Source: Chaetoderma sp. LZ-2023a (Eukaryota > Mollusca > Caudofoveata > Chaetodermatida > Chaetodermatidae). Taken from it: a DNA stretch of 64,000 nucleotides. The position numbers were made by a program, and so were the translations under genes. Location: contig CM067365.1 of the NCBI GenBank assembly GCA_034401795.1, forward strand, positions 16,917,166 through 16,981,165. Direction: 5' to 3'. Positions 11,023 to 23,029 of this stretch are shown one piece after another. Below the pieces are notes generated by a model. It worked only from the letters and a program-made list of their open reading frames with translations. It did not search any database and was not told the DNA's origin. Position 1 is the stretch's first letter. Each line of letters begins with the position of its first letter.

Positions 11023-11850
11023 AAATTGTGCAGCGCAGAAAGTCTGAGAGCTGCTTTTACGTGCGGGTGAGCTGAAAGCCACAAGGAACCATGGGGGATG
11101 TGCTGTATCTGTTTGTTTCCAGAGGACGAGTGGACCAGAACACTGATGAATTCGAGGTTATGGTTAGGATGAGCGATAATAGGGGTGGTCGTCAAGAGTT
11201 CCCTCAATGCCCTGAAGGAACCTTCACACTCACTCGTCCACTCGAAGGGTCGATCCTTTTCGGTGATCTTGTCCCAAGTGATGCAATCTCGCTGAAATGA
11301 CGGATGTATCAATGATAGTATTGACAGAGACCAAGGAAGCTCCTAGTTTCCGTGACAGACTCAGGGGTCTTTCACTACAGCACAGCTTTTATTTTTGGTG
11401 GTTTGGTGGCCACTCCATCACCAGATATGACGTGTCCCAGGAACTCGAAGCTCTGTCTGAAGAGATGACATTTCTTGGGTTTGACTTCAAGTTAGCCATG
11501 CGGAATCTTGAAAGCATGGTGTTTAAATTGGAAAGAGTTTGCTCAAACGTTGGACCAAAGATGATTACGTCGTCAATGTAACACAGACAGATTTCCCATT
11601 GCAGGGTAGTTACTACCTGCTCAATGAGACACTCAAAAGATCCAGGAGCGTTGCCTAAGCTGTAGGGCATCTTACAGAATTGGAAAACGCCGTTGCGACA
11701 AACGAATGCAGTCTTCTCCATGTCAACCTCATCCATGGCTACCTGCCACTATCCACTAGCTAAATCAAGGGTACAAAACCACTTGGCTCCAGACAAGGAA
11801 TCTAAGGCCGGAGACGGGAACCCGCAGTTAGTGAGTGTAGGTGTGGGTTC
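10985..11850 (-). pseudogene. Ty3/Gypsy RT and RNase H fragment
   Basis: Minus-strand reading: ALDSLSGAKWFCTLDLASG, a TAG in place of Tyr, WQVAMDEVDMEKTAFVCRNG, VFQFCKMPYSLGNAPGSFE, CYIDDVIIFGPTFEQTL, then a frameshifted RNase H start (FEWTSECEGSFRALRELLT). The YIDD box is intact. The RT differs from the 1.2-1.6 kb element in motif details, so this is a second Gypsy lineage. Gag, protease, most RNase H and integrase are deleted. Confidence 0.85.
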
Positions 11851-11861
11851 GCTTCTCATTT

Positions 11862-11881
11862 GAGCCCCACATTGGGCACCA
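11862..11881 (-). other. Primer-binding site, tRNA-Lys type
   Basis: The minus strand reads tggtgcccaatgtggggctc, starting two bases inside the LTR end. It differs at two positions from the tggcgcccaacgtggggc class that is complementary to tRNA-Lys 3' ends. Its position fixes the LTR boundary at 11884 and the element's minus orientation. Confidence 0.8.
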
Positions 11882-12399
11882 CTTGTAGCTTGCGGGGGTA
11901 TGCGCTGATCCGCTGTTAAGTATTCACCCATCGCACCACAAGAGCGTGATGGCCAGGATGGCTGATTAGCTGCCGATCTCGGGGTTGCGGTTCCCATGTG
12001 CCATCTCTCCGCAGAGTACATAGACCAACTTCTAGAGCCAGTGGAACAATGATGTTCCAGTGGGGCCGTGCGACCATTGCCGCTGAGATTGAACCACACG
12101 GTGTCATCCTAACTGTTTGTGTCACCGGTGGGTCTTTCCATACTAATTTAGAGAATGGAATAATTAGAATAATATACTTAGAATATAAATAAGTACTATA
12201 CAAACAGGGTGAATAGTTTGACAGTAATATGAGCACAATAATACACAATATAGAGCTAGCCTTTCTACGTGGTGTCGCTGGAGGTACCACACAGCTCCTT
12301 GAATTCGCGGTGGTATCCCTGCAAGCAAAGCATTCGCATAAGAGATCACTAAGTAACTTAACATAAGTTAATATACCACTAACATACACAGAGAGAACA

Positions 12400-12552
12400 T
12401 TATTGCTGTGAGAGGAAAGTGCCTTGCGCGGGCCTCCGTCACCGAATATTTCATGATGGTGCGAGATGAAGGTGACTCGCGCAGGCCTCCATCACAGGAA
12501 TCTTCACTGTTGTGAGAGGCAAGTGCCTCATGCGGGCCTCCATCACAGGAAA
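12400..12552. repeat. 51-bp hairpin repeat, about 3 units in LTR copy C
   Basis: These are the same monomers as at 8995: gtgagaggaaagtgccttgc, then gagatgaaggtgactcgc, then gtgagaggcaagtgcctcat, each followed by a ggcctccRtcac block. The array has three diverged units here, four in copy B, and one in copies A and D. Confidence 0.75.
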
Positions 12553-15097
12553 ATGCCATCAACGCCGAATCGGAGGAACAGAGTTGGCAAAAAGGGCCAC
12601 TCCTTTGTTCATCAGAAAATGCTAAGTTCAGGAAAATCCTAGTGAAGCCATAATTAACGTGATGTGTACTGGTTTACGTGAAGGTGGAACGAGCGATTTC
12701 TGAAGAATTCCCACGTCATCATCTTATGTGGTTCCAAGTTGCTGTATTGGTAGATGCCGCTTTATTTATGCGGGCCTTCTGCTACAGTCTAACCGACTGA
12801 TTATGAGTTAGAAACGAAAACTAGCTTTGGCCACAAATGGCAGGGTTTCCTACCTATTGTTAGATACAGCTGCCCAATGGGCGCAGATGCCTAGCTTCCC
12901 GTAGGTTATCTTGAAAGAGAATCTACCTCCATGAACGGTAAGCGTACATGTTACATCGCAACGCATCCGAATTTGATGAGAATCCGGGTACCTTGCTCCG
13001 CAACCACATAAAACATCACCTGGACAATGGCTACATTTCACATAAGCAAGTTTGATCACTGACATATCGTTATGGTGGGGGTAGAGAGGCGAATATCTAC
13101 CGCGAGCATCCTTCCCGTGAGGGTGTGGCAGATTCCAAGATCCTTCCCAGACACTCCGATGAGTTGGATGGCGATGCGCGTCTCATCCGTCACCGTTTCC
13201 TATGGTTCTAACTTTTGACCCATCATTAGGATTCAGTTCCAATGTGCCCAGATAAAATAAACCTATCATTTATAACTATATGTTTTCGCAGTGCTGTCCT
13301 TCGTTGGCGGGGAATCTAGCTAACAAGAATCCGACGATACGGGGTAGATGTATGTAAATCAGTATTTTAACCATCACCACTCGGAAACCTCCGATAGTTT
13401 CCCAGGGTCGGACCAGATCAACATGCTGATGGAACGTCCAAACAATTAAGAAGCCATGCGGCTAGTGGATCGTGGAAAGAGACAAGAGCTTTAATATATA
13501 TTTACGAGGCTCTATAGGAATTTGGCCAATTTTACACAACCTTGCCAGAATGCAGGGCTACGGTATGTCTCCTAATGAAGAGATTGTCCCTAACCACTTC
13601 AAACCTATCCTATTTGAGCTGAATAGTAAGGTTTAGTCGGTAATATGACGGGCTCAAACAGTTAGAGCACGGTTAGCGACCTCAGTGTAAAATTGATGAT
13701 GGTAGGAATAAGTGATGCGGATATAATGTTGCTGCTTAGTTTCTCCTAGCGTACTGTGGTCTAAGTTTTCTATAATTAAACAAAACGTATCAACGGAATG
13801 GCTATCTGCCATATACAACTAACCAATGCAAGGAACAATGACAATTGAGGTAGTACGTACCAGGATGATAGACCTAAATGGTGCCATATACGGAAATAAT
13901 AATTGGAAGTACAATAGTATAGTTACTTGAGTACCTAATAGTCGTCGGTACGGAACAGGCTACTATGTTACTGAAATTGAGGCGCTAACATATTCATAGC
14001 ACGAGTTGACACATTCTCTGGAGCTGGATAGGTTTCCGCAAGCAATATCTGCAGCTGGTCTCCACAGGTTGGATCCGCAAGATGACTCCTCTAGGCAGGG
14101 TAGATACGGTGCATACTATTGACAGTGAAACAGAACAGTGAAGCAGCATCTATTAGATAGTCTCGATAACTAAATCATAATTTATACTGAAGTGAGAAAG
14201 TTCTCCGTCCGGCAATGGAAGCAATAAAGTTAAAGGTTACCCATTAACAGAGAGGGCTGTATAATAATGCTAAGCGGATACATAACTAGGCACATGGTGC
14301 GGGATGCATCGCATAGCTCTTGCGGCGCATCTAGCAAAGTCCACCAGACTGTGGTCGAAAAGTTAATTAAAACACACACGACATGCAGTGCGGAATTTAG
14401 TGTCCACTTTTCAACGTGGTTGGCAGATCCGGCGAGTTGTCCACCAAGAATCACTGCAGCTCTACATCGCGCAGGATTACATTCGGGGCCCGCATGGCCC
14501 TCCCGCAGAAGTTGCGTTTAGGAAAGTCCGGATGCAGAAAGTCTCATTTTAACTTTAGTTTATTGCTCCCGGATGGCCGTCCGGGAGTATCCAAGATTCC
14601 ATGGAAGCCGAGGACGTCCTACACCGCAGATGTGCCGGGTTTCGTAAGACACCGGTTGAAGTGAAGATCACTGGTAGGTCAGCAGTTTACATCCGTCATT
14701 CAGGTGGGCCAGTCGTCGTGCGCGGGCCGGCTTCCACGCCAGCGTTGCTCCTGATCCTTGGTTTTTCACCCCTGGGCGCCTCAACCAATCAGCGGCCGAG
14801 CGTCAGCCAATCAACATGCTGGTATGCTAGTGACGTATCGACCACGTGTACACAGATCTTTATATTTAGTTTAATATATACACGCGGCTACGACGTTATA
14901 GCAATATTCCGAGTATAATTTAGCGGGGAGCTTCGACGGTAACTCAGCCATTTCTGGGCCGATTTTCAAATAGTTTACAGTTTTGGAAAGCTCGTCTAAT
15001 TATGGTTCTAATTGGTACCAAGAAAAACGAGAACGGATAAATTATAAGCATTTACAAGTACCTACTCGGTACACTATAGGCAAGCACTCCTTTCCAA

Positions 15098-15541
15098 TTC
15101 TGAGACATGTCAGGGAAGCTCTGATGCGCACGTATGCGCACCACGCGTTCTATTGGGCTTTTAGCCAATTTTTTTTCAAGAAACCTCTCATATAGGGCTT
15201 ACATACGCTCATTGCTCTACCCAGGTGGTTGGCGGGGTGCGCTTTAGAAGGAATCCGGCATGGCTGGTCCATACCCAGCCTTGCTGGGATGGCCAGCACC
15301 CGTCCGGTCGATCCGTGCCACACAATTCTGAGATGTGTTGTCAGGGAAGCTCTGGCGCGCGTGCATGCGCACCACGCATTCTCTCGGACGTAGCTGATTT
15401 TTGACAAGAGACCTCTCTCATAGGGCTTATGTATGCATACTATCCTACCCAGGGGCGCATGCTTGGAGCGAATCCGGAGTGGCCGTTCCATACCCATCCT
15501 TGCTGGGACAGTCAGTACCCATCCGGTCAGTCCGTGCTACA
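15098..15541. repeat. About 228-bp tandem duplication of the LTR outer end
   Basis: The block from aattctgagacatgtcaggg to gatccgtgccaca (15098-15317) is repeated with about 80 percent similarity from aattctgagatgtgttgtca to cagtccgtgctaca (15325-15541). The solo LTR has one unit (about 41975-42189). In minus sense this is the start of U3, where promoter or enhancer duplications are commonly found. Confidence 0.75.
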
Positions 15542-16124
15542 CCCACTACGCCAATGGCTACTCAATGCATACGGTGTTACTTTTCGCAATCTCGTATCGA
15601 AGGAGCTCTCACGAGATACGAATGCCTGGGCGAGTGCTCACGACAAGGACACAAGCAAAGCAGCCACAGATAGCAACTGTAAGCACCTATGTAAGTGTAA
15701 ACAATAGTAACAACGAATGTGTAAATAGTGTTGTCGTAGGCAGCATACAGCAGCTCATGACAGGACCAGGAGCAAAGCAGCCACTGTCAGAAAATGTAAA
15801 CACCGAATGGAAGCATAAATAAAATGTTAGGACTACGATCTGAAAACTTGCCAGAAACTGGAAAGAGATTTGGAAATATGGTAGAAACTGTAAACAGCAA
15901 AAAGGATGCCCGAAATCTAAATACAAAACAGTACAACAATCAGCCACAGTCAGTACCTGGCACAACCACGGTCATAGGCGGAATACAGCAGCTCACGACA
16001 GAAGTAGGATTTCAAACTGGAGACCTGTCTATATGCATACATAACAACAAGGAAAGGGCAAACCAGAATGAGTGTAACCATACACAAAATTCCCTTTCTT
16101 GCTTATACACAAATATAGACTTTA

Positions 16125-16740
16125 ATGAATAAGCTGGAAGGGCAAAATATACTAGTCAAGGTAAAACAACTAAAGATAATTGGCATAACTGAGGTGAGAC
16201 CAAAATGTTCACGCTATAATATAGGAATAGCAGAGATAATTCTAGACGAATATGAGCTCTTGCAAAGTAATGTGAACAACAACATAGGTCAAGGTGTTGC
16301 TCTGTATATATACATAAGCCACTAGTGGCAACCCCTGTCCAACCAAATTCGACATTCAGTGAGGCATATTTTGCGGAGGTTAGTCTATTGAAGGGAGATA
16401 AACACGTGATAGGACATATATATCGCTGTGGCAGCGGAACTGAAGAAAATAATGGCTGCCTGCTGGAACTGATCAAGGAAGTAAATTCCCTAAGAAACAA
16501 CCATGTCCTGCTGATGGGAGGTATTAAAATCCAGTTATAGACTGGGTGAGATGGAATTCAAAATCAACCGAAGGACTAACATTTGTAGAAGGAGTGAGAG
16601 ATGCTTTCCTATTTCAGCACGTAACAGAGGTGAACAGAGGTAGGATCCGTGCAGATCCAAGTGTATTAGATCTCAAAATTAACAGACGAAGAAAGAATGA
16701 TTGGCGACATAGAGTATATGAGTCCCATTGGGAAATGTGA
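16125..16740 (+). pseudogene. LINE endonuclease domain remnant
   Basis: Frames read QLKIIGITEVRPKCSRYNIG then IAEIILDEYELLQ. ITEV takes the place of the catalytic TE of LINE endonucleases (usually T-E-W/F). Later GQGVALYIYISH, the GGGVALYI motif, and NNHVLLMGGIKI (in place of GDFN) appear, then VLDLKINRR, normally LDLIFTN. Key residues are lost, so it is not active. Confidence 0.6.
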
Positions 16741-17362
16741 TTATGCAACTTTATCATTTAAATTTCTCTGATATACTAAATGTTTAGCCCCACCAAATGA
16801 AATAATTTCCTACGGTTGATTTTCCAGCATGAAGAAGGAACTTATGAGCATAGATTGGAGAGAGAAGAGAGAATAGTGTGTGGACAAGATGGGAGACAAA
16901 TTACTGATCTTCACAGACATATTAAGAGAAATGGAAATTCAGTATGTAACAAGAAAAATTATCAGACCAGCGGCAAAAAGTAAAGTAAACCAACCACAAG
17001 ATATAGCCATTCTGAAAGTAATACGAAAGAAGAACACAGCATGAAAACGATGTATGGAGACCAAAAGTGGAGAGAAATATCAATAGCATTGCAGGTTATA
17101 GAACAAAGTGAGATCCCTAGCAAGACAGATGAGAAAGTCGCTTGAGGAGTATTTGGCCAAGGAAGCTAAGTGCAACCCAAAAGCAATCTCAAAGTATATA
17201 CAATTAAAGTGCAATACAAATGAAAGTCTATCAGACTTATACACAAACGCCAGGGACAAGAATTCACCCGTGATCAGAAATAATAAAGGATACTAAAGAA
17301 GGCGCAACTCCAAAGGCTCAACCATAATGTATGGCCAGCCAGAGGACACCTCTCATTAGACA

Positions 17363-18208
17363 GTGGAAAAGGCATTGAAGAAGTCGAATATCAGCAAGTC
17401 CCCAGGTCTGGATAAGATTCACCCGTGTATCCTTAGAGAACTTGTAGAATGCTTGCCTGTACAGTTAGGTAATATCTATGAGACCTCGCTTAGAAGAATG
17501 ACTGTGTTAGCAATATGGAAGGAAGCAAGAATATCAGCTATTTTTAAGAAAGGGGGTAAAAGACAGGCTAGAAATTACAGACCAGTGAGCTTAACAAGTA
17601 TTCTTTGTAAGATACTTGAGGGAATAATCAGAGAACATATTATGAAATATTTCACAGAGAACAAAACCTTTAGCACAAAACAATTTGGTTTCATCAGTGG
17701 CAGGTCGATAACACTGCAACTTCTACATGTCCTAGACAAATAGGCAATATCAATAGACTATATACACTTAGTCGATGACATATACCTAGACTTCAAAAAG
17801 CTTTCGACACAGTCCCATATAGGAGGCTCATGGACAAGATGCGGGCCTAAAACATAGACAATCCGATTCATGGATGGGTCAGAGCATTTCTTAGCAAGCG
17901 AAAGCAGCAGATGTCCATTAGTGGGGAAGTATCAAGCTGCATGGAAGTAAAAAAATGGCATTCCTCAGGGAAGAGTATTGGGACCCCTGCTTTTTGTTAT
18001 CTATTTAAATGACTTGTCAAACCGTGTAAGCTCGGACATATATCTTTTTAGAAAGATTTTTCAAATAATCCTTGAAGAGGAAGACCATTCATCCTTACAG
18101 GCAGATTTGAATAAACTAGCCGAATGGTCAAATACATGGCTACTTAGCTTTCACCCTGAAAAGTGCGTCAATATGAGCTTTGGGTGGACGAGAGCAGAGT
18201 ACAATTAA
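17363..18208 (+). pseudogene. LINE reverse transcriptase remnant
   Basis: The reading frame gives KSNISKSPGLDKIHPCILRE, then IFKKGGKRQARNYRPVSLTS, and IMKYFTENKTFSTKQFGFIS. After a frameshift come YLDFKKLSTQSHIGG (normally FDKVPH) and MGPLLFVIYLNDLSNRVSSD. The YADD segment is not recognisable. The pattern is CR1/Jockey-type RT. Confidence 0.8.
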
Positions 18209-18269
18209 TCCAATCATTGCTGATGAAAAGCCAATACAATTATAAGGTCTGAACAGGAAAAGGGCATAT

Positions 18270-18705
18270 GGGTTATAATAGATGAAGGGCTAAGCTTTGA
18301 AAAGCACATCAGTGAAATGGCCAATAAAGCAACTAGTATGTTTACAATTATCAGACGTGCTTATGTGAACATAAACCAAACAACATTTATCCCACTGTAT
18401 AAAGCAATGGCCATCTTGATTAGGCAGCATCAGTATGGAGTTCATACAAAAGTCACAGATAACCGTTATCGAAAATGCCCATAGAAGAGTGACAAAGCAG
18501 TTACCAAGCTTCAGAAATTTAAGTTATGGAGACAGGTTTAGAAACTCACTCCCCACACTGGTTTATCGCAGAGTCTGCGGAGACATAATTCATGTCTATA
18601 AGATGCTTCATCATATATATGACCCAGAAACAGGAAGCATATGTAAATTAAGGAAAGATGTTGTCGAGCAGGATGAGCCAACACAAGGACATGGCAGGTA
18701 GATAT
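18270..18705 (+). pseudogene. LINE C-terminal domain remnant
   Basis: The readable part is QKSQITVIENAHRRVTKQLP, then YGDRFRNSLPTLVYRRVCGD and IIHVYKMLHHIYD. This resembles the conserved CR1-clade tail (IE-VQRRATK-IP, LP-L-YRR-RGD-I--YK---G). It extends the same LINE as the RT upstream. Confidence 0.75.
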
Positions 18706-19229
18706 TCCAATCAAGGGCAAGGTGGTAGCTATGACAGAACTGGTTTCCTGTCCGGGATGCGAAAATTTGGAATACATTGCCTCGACATGTAGTGTAATTA
18801 TCATCGGTCTGCACTTTTAAAGCTCGGCTTGACAAACACTGGCGAAACCATGCACTGCTATATGAATACACCGCACAACTGGAAACTGGAAGTAACAGCA
18901 CACAGTATTGTGACGATGAAAATCCGACCATAGAGGTATAAACCTGCGATCAGAAACAGCCTAAGTAAACTTATGCAAGTAATACACTGTTTTCGCAATA
19001 GCGAAATTAAATGCCCATGAGGACCCATGTAGATTAGTTATCTAAAGATTTATGAACGTAGTGGTAGTAGTGTGCAACCAGTATATTCCAGTCAGTTCCA
19101 TGGTATATTTCCTAGCATTGGGTATAGATTAGAGATGTAATGCAGTTTTCGCTGGGTACAGCGTCATGCCCGTCATCCAGTCTTTATGACGTGTTAGATT
19201 TCATCAGGCTTTTAGCAAATTATCAAATC

Positions 19230-20930
19230 ACTTTTAAATAAGACAAACAAAGCGCAACCAACACAATTTCTACGCAATAACAAGATCATTACAGACAAAC
19301 TCGAAATAGCTATTGGATTTAATGATTATTTTGCCAATATAGGCCCAGAACTTTCAAATAAAATTCAGTCAACATCTAACAGCGAATTTACAGACTACTT
19401 CACAGGCAGCTATCAGTCAGCCTTCTTTAGCCACCCTACTAATACAGAAGAAATTCTTAACATCTTAAACACATTCAACTCAACAAAAGGTGCTGGCATC
19501 GATGGCCTTAAATGGCGTATCTTTAAAACCTGTGCAGAGGATATGCTTATCACACTCAGTCACATCTGCAATATATCCTTAGTGCAAGGTATCTTCCCAG
19601 CAAGACTAAAAATAGCCCATGTTACACCAATATACAACGCCAAGGATTCTACCAGCTTTTCAAATTACAGATCTGTCTCCATACTTCCACTTTTCTCAAA
19701 ACTCTTACAACGCTTATTTTATAATAGACTGATAAAATATCTGGATCAAAAATCAATTTAATATAAATCGCAATATGGATTCCGTGAAAAACACTCAACA
19801 ATGCTTGGAATAGTAGAAATGACAGAAAACGTATCAAATCATTAGAAAAAAAAGTTTAATAGGTTTTTTGGACCTCTCGAAAGCTTTTGACACTGTTAAC
19901 CATCAAATCCTATTAGGTAAACTTGCCTATTATGGTATCAGAGGATGTGCAGTCGACTGGTATCAGAGCTATCTAAGTGAAAGAACTCAATGCATGCAAT
20001 TTAATGCAACATGCTCTGAAACCAGGAAACTAACTTGTGGTGTTCCTCAGGGATCTATTCTTGCCCCCCCCCCAGCTGTTCTTTTTATATATGATTGACT
20101 TACCAAACCTCTATAAGCACATGCCACCAATACCGTTCGCTTATGACACCAATGCATTTTGCTGCGATGAGAACATGGATAAGTTATATACAAAATTAAA
20201 TAAAGAAATGGAAGAAATTACTAATTGATTCTCAAAAAATAAACTATCACTAAATGTCAATAAAACAAATTATATGTTATTTATAAACATGACGAAACTA
20301 AAGAAAAGTGAAATTCCTAAAATCTACATTAACAATAAGGAGATCGAAGAAGCCACATTCGCTAAATTTGTTGGAGTATACTTGAACAAACATCTGACCT
20401 GAGCTAAGCAAATTCAAATAGTTACGGCAAAAGTGGCCAGGGGCGTAGGTGTGATCCAAAGACTAAAGCCATACATGACACCAGACACTGTTAAAACTCA
20501 TACTGCACCCTTGCCATCTCTCATCTCACCTATTGCAATGCTGTCTGGACTGTAGCACACAAGAGCAAACTAACAAACCTTTAAAACCTTCAGAAAAATG
20601 CGTAAAACTTCTTCCTAAACCAGCAATGGGCCAGAATATATTAAAACGGCGAAATTACTTAAACTCAAAGACATAGGCAAATTACAGATGGATAATATTG
20701 TAAGAGACTTTCACCACAATGAATTGCCACAAACCATTGTCTCCAACTTTACATTCAATACTGATATCCACAGCCACAATACTAGAGATAAACATCATCT
20801 ACAAGAACAGAAACAGGAGCACAACTCATTACAATAACAGTCACAAAGTTATGGAACAGCACCAGCACAAAGATACGGGAACAGAACCTAAATAGAAAAT
20901 TATTTAAGATAATTGCCAGAGAGTCCATAA
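19230..20930 (+). mobile_element. LINE 2, 5'-truncated RT element
   Basis: The element begins within the linker before RT (KLEIAIGFNDYFANIGPELS). RT blocks follow: STKGAGIDGLKWRIFKTC, SNYRSVSILPLFSKLLQRLF, QYGFREKHSTMLGIVEMTEN, MDLSKAFDTVNHQILLGKL and CGVPQGSILAPP. A run of nine C at 20066 shifts the frame after GVPQGSILA. The active-site motif reads AYDTNAF instead of ADDTNAF. The endonuclease is absent, as usual for 5' truncation. Confidence 0.82.
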
Positions 20931-21032
20931 TTGTCCGATACTGATGTGTAGTACTTTTATATTTGTCAATGTGCGGACTCACTGATAATCAACCCCAACT
21001 AAAAAAACATCTGTCTACAAAACACAGTAACT

Positions 21033-21474
<442 letters not shown>

Positions 21475-21771
21475 CACCACCAAATCAACTCATGTGAATC
21501 CAATCTGCATGTTACAAACCGGCCCGACCAAAAACTGCATGAATAAAGCTTGGGACAACCATCTGTTAACATTTGACACTTTCGATACCGGCTGATCACA
21601 TAGACCCTCCATTCTATCCGACACATCGTGACCCTGCACAATACCTATAATACACTGGCCTATACCTATAATACACTGCTTACCATCAATACAACTACCG
21701 AAGTGCCGGATTAATCCTTTGAACACAGCAAAGCGCGAAAGACCTAGCAAGATAATATTTGCACAGCGGCG

Positions 21772-21921
21772 GGATACCAAACGTGTTCCATGTTTCTCAA
21801 AAAGCGTGGTTTAACTCTTGGAATTCCTTAGCAGAAGAAGTTGTGACAACACCACCGCTAAATGTTTTCAAAAATAGATTAGACAGGCAGAATCAGGTGT
21901 ATGCGTGTGAGCCTCAGTAAT
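21772..21921 (+). pseudogene. LINE 3'-terminal ORF fragment
   Basis: The frame reads IPNVFHVSQKAWFNSWNSLA, then EEVVTTPPLNVFKNRLDRQ, ending in TAA. WNSLPEEVV---SLN-FKNRLD is the conserved C-terminus of CR1-like LINE ORF2 proteins. It is a short orphan fragment, possibly from a severely truncated copy. Confidence 0.7.
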
Positions 21922-22024
21922 AATGATTTAAATGGTACCTACTATGTTTCCATTCAGACTATGATGATGCCAATTGTTTTCTTTCCAACCTCTCGCAGTC
22001 TTTTCGAAAGATGGTACCCTTTTG

Positions 22025-22135
22025 CTGAAGTAGGCGACGTACTGCAGCTGACTCCGGCCAGGTAACCCAGCCGTAGGTGGCACACCGCAGCTGATTCCGG
22101 CCAGGTAACCACAAGTGGTACACCGCAGCTGCTGA
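22025..22135. repeat. Short tandem repeat, about 45-bp units
   Basis: Three versions of gcagctgaytccggccaggt followed by aaccNNNNgtggYacacc lie at 22041, 22088 and (incomplete) 22124. Spacing is uneven because of small indels. No coding sense. Confidence 0.7.
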
Positions 22136-22179
22136 CTAAAATTGTCTGGAAATAACGTCTCTGTTTGAAATTAATATTA

Positions 22180-22790
22180 GTTAAATGTCCAACATTGGCT
22201 ATCTAATTGATCTTTCCAGTTTTCGCTATGCCTTGCCCATCTCTAGCTAGGCTCCACCCACACCTCGCTCGTGATGGGATCGATCGATCACTGCAATCCA
22301 TGAATCTTAATTTCCAGAAAACTAAACAGGTAAGCTGTGTAATATTTTGAAACTAATTTGATTGGATGCTGTTGCTGCCTATGGCATAAATATTAAAGAC
22401 ATACAATTCGTACAACGTGTCGGACTATTAAGCATTTAACACTTTAACCCTCAAATTTGTTCAAGAAAATTTCAATTTTAATGGAAAATGCCCTTTTGCA
22501 GGAAAAGAGAAGACTATTTTTGGAAATTTGCCACTGGAATGACTGGCTCTGACATTCCCCCAAGACCACTGCAGAGGCAGTTGTTGGCTGATATAAACGT
22601 TAAAGAGTTAAGCCTGACTAAATCGAGGCATTCATGCTGTAATTGATTATGACGTCATCATCCGCGTCACGTATTTGACTATGACGTCATATGATTGATG
22701 GATAAACTGGAATGGTCCATTGTGCTTCAACATTATCTGATCATATGTAAAATTTCAAATATGTTAGGCCTATACTTGTATGATGTAGAA
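22180..22790. mobile_element. Fold-back/MITE family with TGACGTCA motifs, copy 1
   Basis: The parts are: gctatgccttgcccatctct and agctaggctccaccc; tgatgggatcgatcgatc; aatattttgaaactaatttg; gctgttgctgcctatggca; and then repeated tatgacgtcat sites around 22647 and 22682. The same blocks in the same order occur at 26425-26830 and, in part, 46975-47650. The termini are not defined. No transposase frame, so non-autonomous. Confidence 0.65.
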
Positions 22791-22858
22791 GCATAAACTA
22801 GTCTATCACGTATACTATGGAAATATGCTCACAACAGGCGAATATGTACATTATACTT

Positions 22859-22933
22859 TGCGGTGGTGGTGGTGGCGGCGGTGGTTGTTATGGTGGTGTT
22901 GGTTGTGGTGGTGGCGGGGGCGGCGGTCGTACT

Positions 22934-23004
<71 letters not shown>
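22859..23004. repeat. GGT-rich and (TAA)n microsatellites
   Basis: A GGT/GGC-rich block (22861-22930) is followed by about 22 TAA/AAT units (22937-23004). The AAT run directly precedes LINE 3, whose 3' tail is an ATT run, so the LINE is bracketed by inverted triplet arrays. Confidence 0.92.
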
Positions 23005-23005
<1 letters not shown>

Positions 23006-23029
23006 CCCATTGATCTGCCGTCTTTCAAT

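Larger units (their letters stand above)
11884..15541 (-). mobile_element. Long-LTR Gypsy family, LTR copy C (about 3.66 kb)
   Basis: The LTR begins (plus sense) tgtagcttgcggggg next to the primer-binding site and ends tccgtgctaca at 15541, giving inverted termini TGTAGC/GCTACA. It aligns block by block with the solo LTR at 39174-42189 and with copies A and B. It is longer than the 3016-base solo copy, partly through a 228-base terminal duplication. It is the upstream (minus-sense) LTR of the element that includes the pol fragment. No convincing protein is encoded. Confidence 0.82.
15830..18960 (+). mobile_element. LINE 1, CR1-like non-LTR element, decayed
   Basis: The stretch has an apurinic endonuclease-like part (16125-16740), RT (17363-18200) and a C-terminal domain (18270-18705), all on the plus strand and broken by stops and frameshifts. 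Upstream 15655-16000 has a duplicated block around tacagcagctcaygacag that may belong to its 5' region or ORF1; I cannot confirm an ORF1. No clear 3' tail or target duplication was seen. Confidence 0.75.

Noticed and set aside
11091-11581. Plus-strand ORFs
   Set aside because: Antisense to the Gypsy RT fragment with an intact YIDD box.
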